DNA of 64,000 bases from Postechiella marina. GTDB taxonomy: Bacteria; Bacteroidota; Bacteroidia; Flavobacteriales; Flavobacteriaceae. Below are positions 16,448-25,219 of the stretch, piece by piece (within the stretch, counting starts at the first letter, position 1; every line of letters begins with the position of its first letter). Both the position numbers and the translations under genes were made by a program. The stretch lies in the NCBI RefSeq assembly GCF_039538365.1, contig NZ_BAABCA010000004.1, positions 310,001 to 374,000 on the forward strand, given 5' to 3'. The notes below the pieces were generated by a model, which saw only the letters and a list, made by a program, of their open reading frames with translations, made no database searches and was not told where the DNA came from.

Positions 16448-18688
16448 ATGTCTCATATAACTCACTACATATCTGTTATATTATTACTGATTTGTTTCGA
16501 AATGTCCGCTCAGAATTCCATCTCTGAAGACCCTGAAATATTGCAGAATAATATTAACCATCGTATCTCTCAAGCTGAAAAAGACATTGATAATTATAGC
16601 TATTATCAAGCTCAAAACAAACTTGACGAAGCCCTAGATTTAGCTATAAATGGCAAAAACAAAAAAAGCGCAGCCTTAATATATACCTTAAAAGGAAAAC
16701 TACAATTAATAAATGAAGAGCAGGACAAAGCTATACAGTCTCTAACCAAAGCTGTTAAAGTTCAAAACGAAATTAACGACAATTTAAATCTAGGAAAATC
16801 TTACAAGGTTTTTGGAGATATATACACAAGTAAGAAAGATTATTACCAAGCCTTAGACTCATACACTGCTGCAAAATCTAAATTTGAAGAAGAAGGCTTA
16901 GATAAAGAACTTGCCGAAGTATTATTTTGCGAAGGTAATACAAATATGAGTTTAGAAGATTATGCTAAAGCAAGATCGCTTATAGAGCAAGCTATTGCCC
17001 TATCTAAAAAAGAAAACTACACTAAAACATTAAGTAAAGCTTTAATAACGCACGGTAAAGTATACGCTAAACTGGGAGACAATGCAAAAGCACTAGCTTT
17101 AGCTCAAGAAGGTTTGCAAATCGCTTCGACTAATAATTATGTTAATATAATAGACCAAGGTTACTTAACCTTAAGTACCATAAATCAAAACATAAAAAAC
17201 TATAAATTATCTAACGATTATTTAATAAAACACATTAAGCTATCAGACTCTTTAAGAGCAGTAAAACAAGCCAATTTATCTGCCGAAAAAAGAAGTGAAG
17301 TTTTAATGAGTGATCAATCAGAAAAATTAAAAGAAACAGAAAAAGAATTAGACGAAGAAAAAGGTAAAAATTCTTTAAGTACACTTATCTCTATTTTAAG
17401 TGTTGCGTTAATAACTATATTATCTCTTTTAACACTCTCTTTATACAAAAACAATAATATTAGGCTTAAAACAAATAATATGCTTCATAAAAAAAATGGA
17501 GAACTTATTATAGCAAAAGAAAAAGCAGAACTCGCATCTAAAACAAAGGCAAATTTCTTATCTACCGTAACGCACGAGCTTAGAACACCACTTTACGCTG
17601 TTACTGGTTTAAGTAATATGCTTTTGGACGAAAACCCTAAACCAGAACAAGTACAACACTTAAAATCTTTAAAATTCTCTGGAGATTATCTACTTACCTT
17701 TATTAACGATATACTTCAAATAAATAAAATTGAAGCTAATAAAGTAGATATAGAGCCAGAACCTTTTAATTTAAGAAAGAAAATAAACAACATAGTTTTA
17801 GCTCTAAACAATTCGGCTTTAGATAATAATGTAAAAGTTCATTTTGAATACGATAAAAATTTACCAGAAAATTTTGTAGCAGATCAACTAAAGATTTCTC
17901 AAATTCTTATTAATTTAATAGGTAACTCTATTAAGTTTACAAAAGATGGCGATATTTGGATTCGTGTCTACAAAATAGCCGAAGAAAACAACATGTATAA
18001 CTTACGCTTTGAAGTTGAAGATAATGGCATAGGTATTACAAAAGAAAAACAAGAGCATATGTTTGAGAGCTTCTCCCAAGGCTCCATACAAATTAACCGT
18101 AAATATGGAGGAACCGGTTTAGGTCTCTCTATAGTAAAAGGCTTAATAGACATTTTAAAAGGTAAAATTTATTTAAAAAGTAAACTAGGACAAGGCACTA
18201 CATTCTTTTTTGAAATTCCTCTAGAATATGTTAAAAAAGAAGAGGTTAAGAAAAAGAAAAAGAAACTTTTAGAAGGCAGTATAGATGATTTAGATCTTAC
18301 AAAGGTTAAAATTTTGGTTGTTGAAGATAATAAGATAAACCAAATGATTACCAAAAAGATTTTAACAAAAATGAAGCTATATTGCGAAGTTGTAGATAAT
18401 GGTGAAGACGCTGTAGAACGCATTAAAGAGAACAATTACGACATTATCTTAATGGACATACACATGCCTGGAATAAGCGGTATGGAAGCCACAAAACGTG
18501 TAAGAGCATTTGATAAAGAACTAACCATTTTTGCCTTAACTGCTGTAACCATTGAAGATAAAATGCATGAGTTTGACGAGGCTGGTTTTACAGATATAAT
18601 ACCTAAACCGTTTAAGCAAGAAGAATTCGAAAAGAAACTTTTTAATGCCTTAATTTCTAATAACAAGTCTGAACAAGAACTAGTTTAA
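16448..18688 (+). CDS. TPR hybrid sensor histidine kinase
   Basis: A 746-residue sensor: signal peptide (1-22), periplasmic tetratricopeptide repeats (about 30-265), a membrane helix (about 312-334), then a cytoplasmic HisKA domain with phospho-acceptor H376 (V-T-H-E-L-R-T-P-L). The HATPase_c domain has N-box and G-boxes (D-N-G-I-G-I, G-G-T-G-L-G-L-S), and a C-terminal receiver domain has D670 (L-M-D-I-H-M-P). No DNA-binding output domain is present, so a separate phosphotransfer partner or regulator is needed; none is adjacent. A very similar architecture occurs at 31199. The signal is unknown. Confidence 0.92.
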   Translation: MSHITHYISVILLLICFEMSAQNSISEDPEILQNNINHRISQAEKDIDNYSYYQAQNKLDEALDLAINGKNKKSAALIYTLKGKLQLINEEQDKAIQSLTKAVKVQNEINDNLNLGKSYKVFGDIYTSKKDYYQALDSYTAAKSKFEEEGLDKELAEVLFCEGNTNMSLEDYAKARSLIEQAIALSKKENYTKTLSKALITHGKVYAKLGDNAKALALAQEGLQIASTNNYVNIIDQGYLTLSTINQNIKNYKLSNDYLIKHIKLSDSLRAVKQANLSAEKRSEVLMSDQSEKLKETEKELDEEKGKNSLSTLISILSVALITILSLLTLSLYKNNNIRLKTNNMLHKKNGELIIAKEKAELASKTKANFLSTVTHELRTPLYAVTGLSNMLLDENPKPEQVQHLKSLKFSGDYLLTFINDILQINKIEANKVDIEPEPFNLRKKINNIVLALNNSALDNNVKVHFEYDKNLPENFVADQLKISQILINLIGNSIKFTKDGDIWIRVYKIAEENNMYNLRFEVEDNGIGITKEKQEHMFESFSQGSIQINRKYGGTGLGLSIVKGLIDILKGKIYLKSKLGQGTTFFFEIPLEYVKKEEVKKKKKKLLEGSIDDLDLTKVKILVVEDNKINQMITKKILTKMKLYCEVVDNGEDAVERIKENNYDIILMDIHMPGISGMEATKRVRAFDKELTIFALTAVTIEDKMHEFDEAGFTDIIPKPFKQEEFEKKLFNALISNNKSEQELV

Positions 18689-19687
18689 ATTAATAAAATC
18701 TTTAATTAGAGCATCAAATTTAGAGGCATTATCTACAGTACTTTTAATAGGCAAGAAATAGAGTTTATCCTTTAAAGATTCATGTTGTTTTAACCTCATA
18801 AAATCTTTTTCTGTTGTAATAAGCAATTCCTTTTCTTCAAATACTCTAAGATCATCAGTTGTAAAATTATAATGATCATCAAAGTCTATATGATCGAATT
18901 TTAAATCTTTTTCATCTAAAAAATCTACTAAAGGCTTAGCGTTAGCTATACCAGTAATTAATGTAAATTGAGGTAAATCTTTTAGATTTAAACTCGTTTT
19001 ATTATTAAAAACAACATCTGAATACAAAATAGAACTAAAGAAAACGTTTTGGTGGCTAGCCGGTTTTATTTTAGAAATAATTTCGGCCTTTTGTCCTCCA
19101 GACAAATCAAAAGGACACTTAGTAACAACGATAATATTGGCTCGTTTTGCACCACATTTTGGCTCGCGCAAATTACCAGTAGGCAAAACCATATCATCTA
19201 TAAACAAATTAGAATAGGTACTTAACATAATATTAAATCCTGCTTGTACTTTTCTATGCTGAAATGCATCATCTAATAAAATTACGTTTGGCGCATTCTT
19301 TAATGCCAATAAACGTTTAATACCATTATTTCTATCGGCATCAACAGCAACTAAGACCTCATCTTTAAATTTTGTGTAGAATTGATAAGGCTCATCTCCC
19401 AAACTATTAGCATCAGCTTTATTAGTTCCTAATTGAAAACCTTTGGATTTTCTTTTATAACCTCGACTTAAAGTAGCTAAACTATGGTTGTCTTTTAACA
19501 ACCTAACTAGATATTCAATCATAGGTGTTTTACCCGTACCACCAGTACTTAAATTACCAACACAAACAATAGGAATCTTGTACGATGTCGACTTTTTTAA
19601 TCCCAGATCGTACAAGTAATTGCGCAACCAGGTTACAACATAATAAACAGGTACAATTGGTAATAATATTTTTCTAATTAGCTTCAC
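18680..19687 (-). CDS. lpxK: Tetraacyldisaccharide 4'-kinase LpxK
   Basis: Inner-membrane kinase that phosphorylates the lipid A precursor to lipid IVA. The 335-residue sequence has an N-terminal hydrophobic anchor (about 6-27), the P-loop V-G-N-L-S-T-G-G-T-G-K-T-P, and downstream R-E-P and D-D-A-F-Q-H-R motifs of the family. Presence implies a lipid-A-containing outer membrane. The gene converges on the hybrid kinase gene and overlaps its end by 9 bases. Confidence 0.95.
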   Translation of the reverse strand: MKLIRKILLPIVPVYYVVTWLRNYLYDLGLKKSTSYKIPIVCVGNLSTGGTGKTPMIEYLVRLLKDNHSLATLSRGYKRKSKGFQLGTNKADANSLGDEPYQFYTKFKDEVLVAVDADRNNGIKRLLALKNAPNVILLDDAFQHRKVQAGFNIMLSTYSNLFIDDMVLPTGNLREPKCGAKRANIIVVTKCPFDLSGGQKAEIISKIKPASHQNVFFSSILYSDVVFNNKTSLNLKDLPQFTLITGIANAKPLVDFLDEKDLKFDHIDFDDHYNFTTDDLRVFEEKELLITTEKDFMRLKQHESLKDKLYFLPIKSTVDNASKFDALIKDFINLN

Positions 19688-19707
19688 AGCAACGAAAATA
19701 TAATATT

Positions 19708-19715
19708 TATATTTG
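19708..19715 (+). promoter_or_regulatory. -7 promoter element for the Nif3-like gene
   Basis: TATATTTG in the divergent lpxK/Nif3 spacer; predicted leader is about 20 bases. Confidence 0.5.
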
Positions 19716-19740
19716 TTTTAAACCAATACGAATAAATAAT

Positions 19741-20835
19741 ATGATAGTTCAAGACGTCATAAACCAATTAGAAGAACTTGCTCCTTTAGCTTATGCCGAA
19801 GATTTTGATAACGTTGGTCTTTTAGTAGGCGACAAAAACAATAAAATTACTGGCGTTTTGATAACTCTAGACACCTTAGAAACCGTTGTAGACGAAGCTA
19901 TTGCCAAAAACTGTAATCTTATAGTAAGCTTCCACCCTATTATTTTTAAAGGTTTAAAGAAACTAACGGGAAAATCGTATGTAGAGCGTGTTGTAATGAA
20001 AGCCATTAAAAACGATATCGCAATTTATAGCATGCATACTGCTCTAGACAATGCACTGCAAGGCGTAAACGATATGATTTGCAACCAGTTAGAGCTAATA
20101 AACAAACGCATATTAATACCGCAAAGTCACAGCATAAAAAAGCTTACAACCTACGTACCAAAAGATGAAGCAGAACAATTAAGAAATGCATTGTTTAGAG
20201 CAGGTGGCGGAAGTTTAGGTAATTATGACGCTTGCAGCTTTAATGCTAATGGCATAGGTACTTTTAAGGCAAACGAAAACGCTAAGCCCACAAAAGGTAA
20301 AAAAGGACAAGTTCATTTTGAAGAAGAAACAAAAATTACAATTACCTATGCAAAACACGCAGAATCCAATATTTTAAAAGCTCTTTTTAAAACGCACTCT
20401 TACGAAGAAGTTGCTTACGAAATAACATCGATAGAAAATAAAAACCAAAATATTGGTATGGGTATGGTTGCAGAATTAACAGAACCTATGCAACCAGAAG
20501 CTTTTTTAAAGTATTTAAAAGCAAAAATGAATACCAAATTAATTAGGCATTCGGCACTAATTAACAAACCAATTAAAAGAATAGCAGTTTTAGGAGGTTC
20601 TGGAAGCTTTGCTATTCAGGCAGCCAAACAAGCTGAAGCAGATGTGTTTATAACTTCAGATTTAAAATACCATGATTTTTTTACTGCCGAAAACCGCATT
20701 ATTTTAGCAGATATAGGGCATTATGAAAGCGAGCAGTACACAAAAAATCTTTTAGTAGCTTATCTTACAAAAAAAATTAGTAATTTTGCAATCGTTTTAT
20801 CAAAGACAAATACCAATCCTGTTAAGTATTTTTAA
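19741..20835 (+). CDS. Nif3-like dinuclear metal centre protein
   Basis: A 364-residue member of the NIF3/YqfO family ('GTP cyclohydrolase I type 2' homologue). The family forms hexamers with two metals per subunit. Metal-binding elements are visible as S-F-H-P-I-I-F-K-G near the N-terminus and D-I-G-H-Y-E-S-E near the C-terminus. The middle third has the extra PII-like insert of the long form (H-S-Y-E-E-V-A-Y at about 219-226). Biochemical function remains uncertain for the family. It is followed after 3 bases by a coiled-coil protein gene, a pairing often seen in Bacteroidota as far as I recall. Confidence 0.9.
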   Translation: MIVQDVINQLEELAPLAYAEDFDNVGLLVGDKNNKITGVLITLDTLETVVDEAIAKNCNLIVSFHPIIFKGLKKLTGKSYVERVVMKAIKNDIAIYSMHTALDNALQGVNDMICNQLELINKRILIPQSHSIKKLTTYVPKDEAEQLRNALFRAGGGSLGNYDACSFNANGIGTFKANENAKPTKGKKGQVHFEEETKITITYAKHAESNILKALFKTHSYEEVAYEITSIENKNQNIGMGMVAELTEPMQPEAFLKYLKAKMNTKLIRHSALINKPIKRIAVLGGSGSFAIQAAKQAEADVFITSDLKYHDFFTAENRIILADIGHYESEQYTKNLLVAYLTKKISNFAIVLSKTNTNPVKYF

Positions 20836-20838
20836 AGT

Positions 20839-21618
20839 ATGGCAAAAAAGAAAGAAGTAACTGTAGAAGAGCGCTTAAGAGCGTTGTACGATTTACAATT
20901 AATCGATTCTCGTATAGACGAAATAAGAAATGTTCGTGGAGAACTTCCTTTAGAGGTAAGAGATTTAGAAGATGAAGTTGCTGGACTAAATATAAGATTA
21001 GATAAATTAATCTCTAATTTAGAAGTTATCGATAATGATATCGTTTCTAAAAAGAATCAAATTGAAGAATCTAAATCTTTAATTAAAAAATATAGCGAGC
21101 AACAAAAAAATGTTAGAAATAACAGAGAATTTAACTCGTTAACTAAAGAAGTTGAATTTCAAGAATTAGAAATTGAACTAGCTGAAAAGCATATTAAAGA
21201 ATTTAAAGTTCAAATAGAACAAAAGAAAGAAGTTATTGCTCAAACTAAAGAACGTATTAAGCAACGCGATACACACTTAAAGCACAAAAAAGGAGAGCTT
21301 AACGATATCTTAGCAGAAACGCAAAAAGAAGAGGAAGCTTTAATTGCAAAATCTGAGGATTATAAAACACAAATAGAAGCGCGTTTAGTTACAGCCTACG
21401 ATAGAATTCGTAAAAATGTAAAAAACGGTTTAGCTGTTGTTGCCATAGAAAGAGGTGCTTCAGGAGGTTCTTTCTTTACAATACCACCACAAATACAAGT
21501 AGAAATTGCTTCTCGTAAAAAAATTATTACTGATGAGCATAGTGGACGTATTTTGGTTGATGCTGAATTAGCAGAAGAACAAAAAGTAAAAATGGAAAAA
21601 ATGTTTTCTAAACTTTAA
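20839..21618 (+). CDS. Coiled-coil protein with cysteine-less zinc-ribbon remnant
   Basis: A 259-residue cytosolic protein. Long, charged coiled-coil helices run from about 10 to 185, followed by a C-terminal domain that aligns with the C4-type zinc-ribbon family (zf-RING_7). The domain has R-G-A-S-G-G-S-F-F-T-I-P-P-Q and I-T-D-E-H-S-G-R-I-L where active members have two CxxC knuckles. All four zinc ligands are missing, yet the surrounding residues are kept. Members of this family are annotated as nucleic-acid-binding proteins without proven function. It shares an operon with the Nif3-like gene and ends at a strong terminator. Confidence 0.87.
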   Translation: MAKKKEVTVEERLRALYDLQLIDSRIDEIRNVRGELPLEVRDLEDEVAGLNIRLDKLISNLEVIDNDIVSKKNQIEESKSLIKKYSEQQKNVRNNREFNSLTKEVEFQELEIELAEKHIKEFKVQIEQKKEVIAQTKERIKQRDTHLKHKKGELNDILAETQKEEEALIAKSEDYKTQIEARLVTAYDRIRKNVKNGLAVVAIERGASGGSFFTIPPQIQVEIASRKKIITDEHSGRILVDAELAEEQKVKMEKMFSKL

Positions 21619-21636
21619 TCCATTTTAAAAATATTT

Positions 21637-21669
21637 AAAAAGCCTTCAAATTTCTGAAGGCTTTTTTTT
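21637..21669 (+). terminator. Intrinsic terminator of the Nif3/coiled-coil operon
   Basis: AAAAAGCCTTCA and TGAAGGCTTTTT pair perfectly around a six-base loop, followed by further Ts. Confidence 0.88.
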
Positions 21670-21757
21670 ATGCCCAATTCTATAAGTATTACTAAATTAT
21701 GGCACCATATATTTAAGGTTTTGTATTTTTATACGTCTATTAAAGAAAATATATTTT

Positions 21758-22417
21758 ATGAAACACACAATAGCCCTTATTATTTTCACTCTTTTATTTA
21801 GCTGCCAAAATACAGCGCAAGTTAACACCAAACAACAAGCTGTTATAAATGCAGACCCAGTTACTGTACCCATTAAAAACGGAAAAGCAAGAGCTTACTT
21901 TGCTAGCGGTTGCTTTTGGTGTGTAGAAGCAGTTTACGAAAGCGTTAAAGGCGTAGACGAGGCTATAAGTGGTTACTCTGGTGGTTTTACTAAAAACCCA
22001 GACTATCCTGCTAGTAACACAGGTAAAACAGGCCATGCAGAAGCTGTAGAAATTATTTACAACCCTAATATAATTAGCTTTTCTCAATTAGTAGACGTTT
22101 ATTTTGGATCGCAAAACCCAACACAAGTTAACGGGCAGGGACCAGATCATGGATCGCAATACCGTTCTATTATATTTTATCAAAATGAAGAACAAAAACA
22201 AATTATACTAGAAAAAAAAGCTGCTTTAGCAAAAGCATTAAATGCTAAAATTGCTGCAGAAGTTTATCCTTTTCAAAAATTCTGGAAAGCCGAAGATTAC
22301 CACCAAAACTACGAACGCTTGCACCCTAACCAAAGCTATATTAAAAATGTATCTGTGCCAAGGTTACGTAAATTTCAAGCAAAATTTCCTGAGCTTTTAA
22401 AAAGCGAAAAACATTAA
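21758..22417 (+). CDS. msrA: Peptide-methionine (S)-S-oxide reductase MsrA, lipoprotein
   Basis: Repairs the S-epimer of methionine sulfoxide in proteins. The 219-residue chain begins with a lipoprotein signal (L-F-S-C, Cys16), so this copy acts outside the cytoplasm, probably anchored in a membrane. The catalytic motif is G-C-F-W-C with the nucleophile C52 (C55 is the second Cys). G-P-D-H-G-S-Q-Y-R-S and A-E-D-Y-H-Q-N-Y complete the MsrA pattern. No C-terminal resolving Cys is present. It is a single-gene unit between two hairpins. MsrB is not nearby. Confidence 0.95.
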   Translation: MKHTIALIIFTLLFSCQNTAQVNTKQQAVINADPVTVPIKNGKARAYFASGCFWCVEAVYESVKGVDEAISGYSGGFTKNPDYPASNTGKTGHAEAVEIIYNPNIISFSQLVDVYFGSQNPTQVNGQGPDHGSQYRSIIFYQNEEQKQIILEKKAALAKALNAKIAAEVYPFQKFWKAEDYHQNYERLHPNQSYIKNVSVPRLRKFQAKFPELLKSEKH

Positions 22418-22436
22418 AAAGATTTTTTTATTTATT

Positions 22437-22478
22437 AAGAAAGCTCGGTCTGGTTTTTAAATCTAACCGAGCTTTCTT
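22437..22478 (+). terminator. Hairpin downstream of msrA
   Basis: Thirteen-base perfect arms (AAGAAAGCTCGGT and ACCGAGCTTTCTT) with a 16-base loop. The T-tract after the stem is weak, so the terminator assignment is likely rather than certain. The decayed serine hydrolase tail begins immediately after it. Confidence 0.6.
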
Positions 22479-22479
22479 A

Positions 22480-22833
22480 TTGGGGTTACCTTTGTTTACA
22501 AAAGCGGTATGGAAAACTGTTAAAAACACGAATAATTCTCATATAAAAGTTAAAGACTATATTGGTATTTATAGAGACAATTGGTTTGGCAATGTTGAAG
22601 TTTTTATAAACGGAGATAAATTATGGATAAAATCGCATAAATTGCCAAAATTTAACGGTGAAATGTATTTTTATAATTCGAATACATTTGCTATAAAATG
22701 GAAATATCAAGACATGAATGCTAATGCTTTTGCTATGTTTTCTTTAGATGAAAAAGGAAAAGCACAGAGCATTAAAATGAAAGGAATATCTCCAAGCATA
22801 AACTTTAGCTTTCACTTTCAATATCTAGATTAA
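22480..22833 (+). pseudogene. Remnant of a serine hydrolase: C-terminal DUF3471 domain only
   Basis: The 117-codon frame has no ATG near its start and begins one base after the msrA hairpin. From about residue 24 it matches, from memory, the DUF3471 domain at the C-terminus of beta-lactamase-like class C serine hydrolases: Y-I-G-I-Y-R-D-N-W-F-G-N-V, then N-T-F-A-I-K-W and M-F-S-L-D-E-K-G-K-A-Q. The ~400-residue catalytic part with its SxxK and YxN motifs is absent upstream. The simplest reading is a deleted gene whose tail has kept its frame. A short standalone DUF3471 protein is possible but has no convincing start or promoter. Confidence 0.7.
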
Positions 22834-22874
22834 AAAAGGATTGATAAAAAATATCGCCTAAGTAAACAAAACAG

Positions 22875-23675
22875 TTAAACCTTACTCGCTTTTATAGTAA
22901 AAATTAAAGGGTATAATTTATCTTTAGTAACATACATACCAGATTCTGTTTTTACTAAATTGGGTAACACGTTATAAGGACTTTCGTTATATTCGTTTAA
23001 ATACTCTATATGTAAACCAGCCTGCGTTAAAGCATTTATAACTTCGCTTAAACCATGATTCCAACCATACTCTTTACTAATCATTTTAGATTCTTGATTA
23101 GCATAAGTGCCTTCGTATTCTTCGTAAATAACCTCGTCTTGCATGTAACCATAAGTCATAACAGGTTTCTTCTCTAAATAATCAAACATCCATACAATAG
23201 GATGAAATTCTGCCATGTAAAACGTACCTCCTTTGTTTAGTCGTTCTGCAATCATTTTACCCCAAGGCTTTAAATCAGGCAACCAACCAATAACCCCATA
23301 ACTGGTAAAAATAATATCAAAAGTGTCTTTTACAAACTCCGAAGTATTCAAAACATTACAACAAACAAACTTCGCATTTAAATTTAATTCCTCATTTAAC
23401 GCTTTGGCTAGTTTAATACCTTCGTCGCTTAAATCTACACCTGTGCATTTTGCCCCTTTTCTACTCCAACTTAGCGTATCTTGCCCAAAGTGACATTGTA
23501 AATGCAATAACGATTTACCTTTTACATTACCTAAAGCTTCTATTTCGTAAGGCATAAGCGAAGATTCGCCCTTTTTAAAAGCTTCTAGGTTATACATCTT
23601 GCTTTTTGAGTGAATTTTAACTTTCTCGTTCCAAGTAGCTTTATTGGTGTTAAAATAAATATCATTTTTTTTCAT
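22875..23675 (-). CDS. Class I SAM-dependent methyltransferase
   Basis: A 266-residue Rossmann-fold methyltransferase. Motif I is L-L-H-L-Q-C-H-F-G-Q-D-T, followed by G-A-K-C-T-G-V-D-L-S with the ribose-binding Asp and F-D-I-I-F-T-S-Y-G at motif IV. The family (often annotated only as class I SAM methyltransferase) acts on small molecules, but the substrate cannot be inferred. Its ATG lies directly after the stop of the histidine kinase gene with no gap, so the two are co-transcribed; whether the functions are linked is unknown. Confidence 0.88.
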   Translation of the reverse strand: MKKNDIYFNTNKATWNEKVKIHSKSKMYNLEAFKKGESSLMPYEIEALGNVKGKSLLHLQCHFGQDTLSWSRKGAKCTGVDLSDEGIKLAKALNEELNLNAKFVCCNVLNTSEFVKDTFDIIFTSYGVIGWLPDLKPWGKMIAERLNKGGTFYMAEFHPIVWMFDYLEKKPVMTYGYMQDEVIYEEYEGTYANQESKMISKEYGWNHGLSEVINALTQAGLHIEYLNEYNESPYNVLPNLVKTESGMYVTKDKLYPLIFTIKASKV

Positions 23676-25079
23676 CTATGCATTTTGTTTATAAGCATTG
23701 CCTTTAATTAAATCTACACGAATTGTAAACCAAAAGGTAGAACCTATACCTTCTACACTTTCTAAATCTATTTTACCTCCTAACATTTCTATATAGGCCT
23801 TGGCAATAGTTAAACCAATACCAAAACCGTGTAATGCTTTATCGTTATGCACATCAACCTGATAAAAAGTATCGAAAATAGTTTTAAAATGCGCTTCGTG
23901 TATACCTAAACCGGTATCTTTTACATAAAACGCAATAAAATACTCGTCTATGCGCTCGCAAGAAAGCTCTATAACTCCTTTTTTAGTAAACTTTATAGCA
24001 TTTTCTAACAAGCTTTTTAAAATAAACTCTATTTTGTCACTATCAGAATTAATGTAAGCATCATGTACAACTAAATCATTATTTAAAGTAAAAGAAAGTC
24101 CTTTTTCCTCTGCTTTGGGTTTTAGTGCTTTAAAAACCTTTTCTATATTTTTATTTACATTAAATGTACTAATATTTGTAGTTACTAAACCCGATTCTAT
24201 TTTCGAAACATCTACAATACCACTAATAATATCTAATAATTGTTTTCCGTTTCCATTAATAACATCTACAAATTCCTGAAATTCTTCATCGTCTGTATTA
24301 TAAGCTTTTAAAAAATCGGCACACCCTAAAATACCATACATAGGTGTTCTAATCTCATGACTCATATTGGCCAAAAAAGCAGATTTTAATTTATCAGATT
24401 TCTCGGCCTTATTTTTAGCTTCTAATACGTTTTTATGTTTTTCTACAAGCTCTAATTGCAACTTGTTTTCTTTTAAAAGTGCATTGTGCAGTTGGTTTAT
24501 TAAAAATGATACAGAAAAAACGGTTAATACAACAAACAATAAATTATTAACTCCAACTATTAACAGAAGTTGGATGTCATATTGTTCAAAACTGGGGAGG
24601 TAAATAATATTAAAATAAAAATTAAACAGAAAAATAGCTTTAAAACCAGCAAATACTAAAACAGCTCTAAGTCCGCCTCTTCTGCCACTGTAAAGCGTAA
24701 TTAAGGTAATTAGCATAAATAGTAAAATACTACCATTGCCTTTAAAGCCCAGAATTAAGAATAATAAAAAAGATAGTAAAAAAAGATTGGTAGAAAATAA
24801 TAGTTTTCTAGTTTTAAAACTAATAGTTTTAGAAAACGTAGTAAACAGCAGTACTAATATAGCAACGGTATCTACAACTAGTACAGATAATTCGTTTCTA
24901 GAAACCGCGACATATGCACTAGGGAAATAAGATAGCACGCCAAGAACAAAGGTTAATAACAGAATAGATATAAAAAGTTTATCTCTAAAATAAGGTAAAC
25001 CCTCTTTATTGTCTCGCTCTGAAAAACCACTATACTTTATATACCACTGTATGTAAGACTCCCAGTATTTGTTCAACAT
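23676..25079 (-). CDS. Membrane sensor histidine kinase
   Basis: A 467-residue kinase with about six membrane helices in the first ~200 residues and no large periplasmic loop, so it probably senses a membrane or intracellular cue. A short coiled coil leads to a HisKA domain with H241 (M-S-H-E-I-R-T-P-M-Y-G). The HATPase_c domain has N-A-I-K-F-T, D-T-G-L-G-I and G-F-G-I-G-L-T-I. No receiver domain is fused and no response-regulator gene adjoins it. It forms a two-gene unit with the methyltransferase. Confidence 0.9.
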   Translation of the reverse strand: MLNKYWESYIQWYIKYSGFSERDNKEGLPYFRDKLFISILLLTFVLGVLSYFPSAYVAVSRNELSVLVVDTVAILVLLFTTFSKTISFKTRKLLFSTNLFLLSFLLFLILGFKGNGSILLFMLITLITLYSGRRGGLRAVLVFAGFKAIFLFNFYFNIIYLPSFEQYDIQLLLIVGVNNLLFVVLTVFSVSFLINQLHNALLKENKLQLELVEKHKNVLEAKNKAEKSDKLKSAFLANMSHEIRTPMYGILGCADFLKAYNTDDEEFQEFVDVINGNGKQLLDIISGIVDVSKIESGLVTTNISTFNVNKNIEKVFKALKPKAEEKGLSFTLNNDLVVHDAYINSDSDKIEFILKSLLENAIKFTKKGVIELSCERIDEYFIAFYVKDTGLGIHEAHFKTIFDTFYQVDVHNDKALHGFGIGLTIAKAYIEMLGGKIDLESVEGIGSTFWFTIRVDLIKGNAYKQNA

Positions 25080-25186
25080 AACTTGTAGGTGCTTTTGATA
25101 GATTTTTAATAAAGTTAAAAAAAATCTTACAATAACTATTAGTGTTTTTACTAAATATTTAATTAAATTTTATACCATAATTATGC

Positions 25187-25194
25187 TATTTTTG
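25187..25194 (+). promoter_or_regulatory. -7 promoter element for the kynurenine operon
   Basis: TATTTTTG, an exact TAnnTTTG match about 26 bases before the TTG start of kynU. No clear -33 TTG is seen. Confidence 0.5.
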
Positions 25195-25219
25195 TTAGAA
25201 ACAGAAAAACAATAAGCTT

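Noticed and set aside
18169..18666. Two minus-strand frames opposite the hybrid kinase C-terminus
   Set aside because: Antisense to the receiver domain, very Ser/Phe-rich, no start context; shadows.
22480..22833. Intact small gene for a new 117-residue protein
   Set aside because: No ATG, no promoter, and the sequence reads as the tail of a known multidomain enzyme; treated as a remnant.
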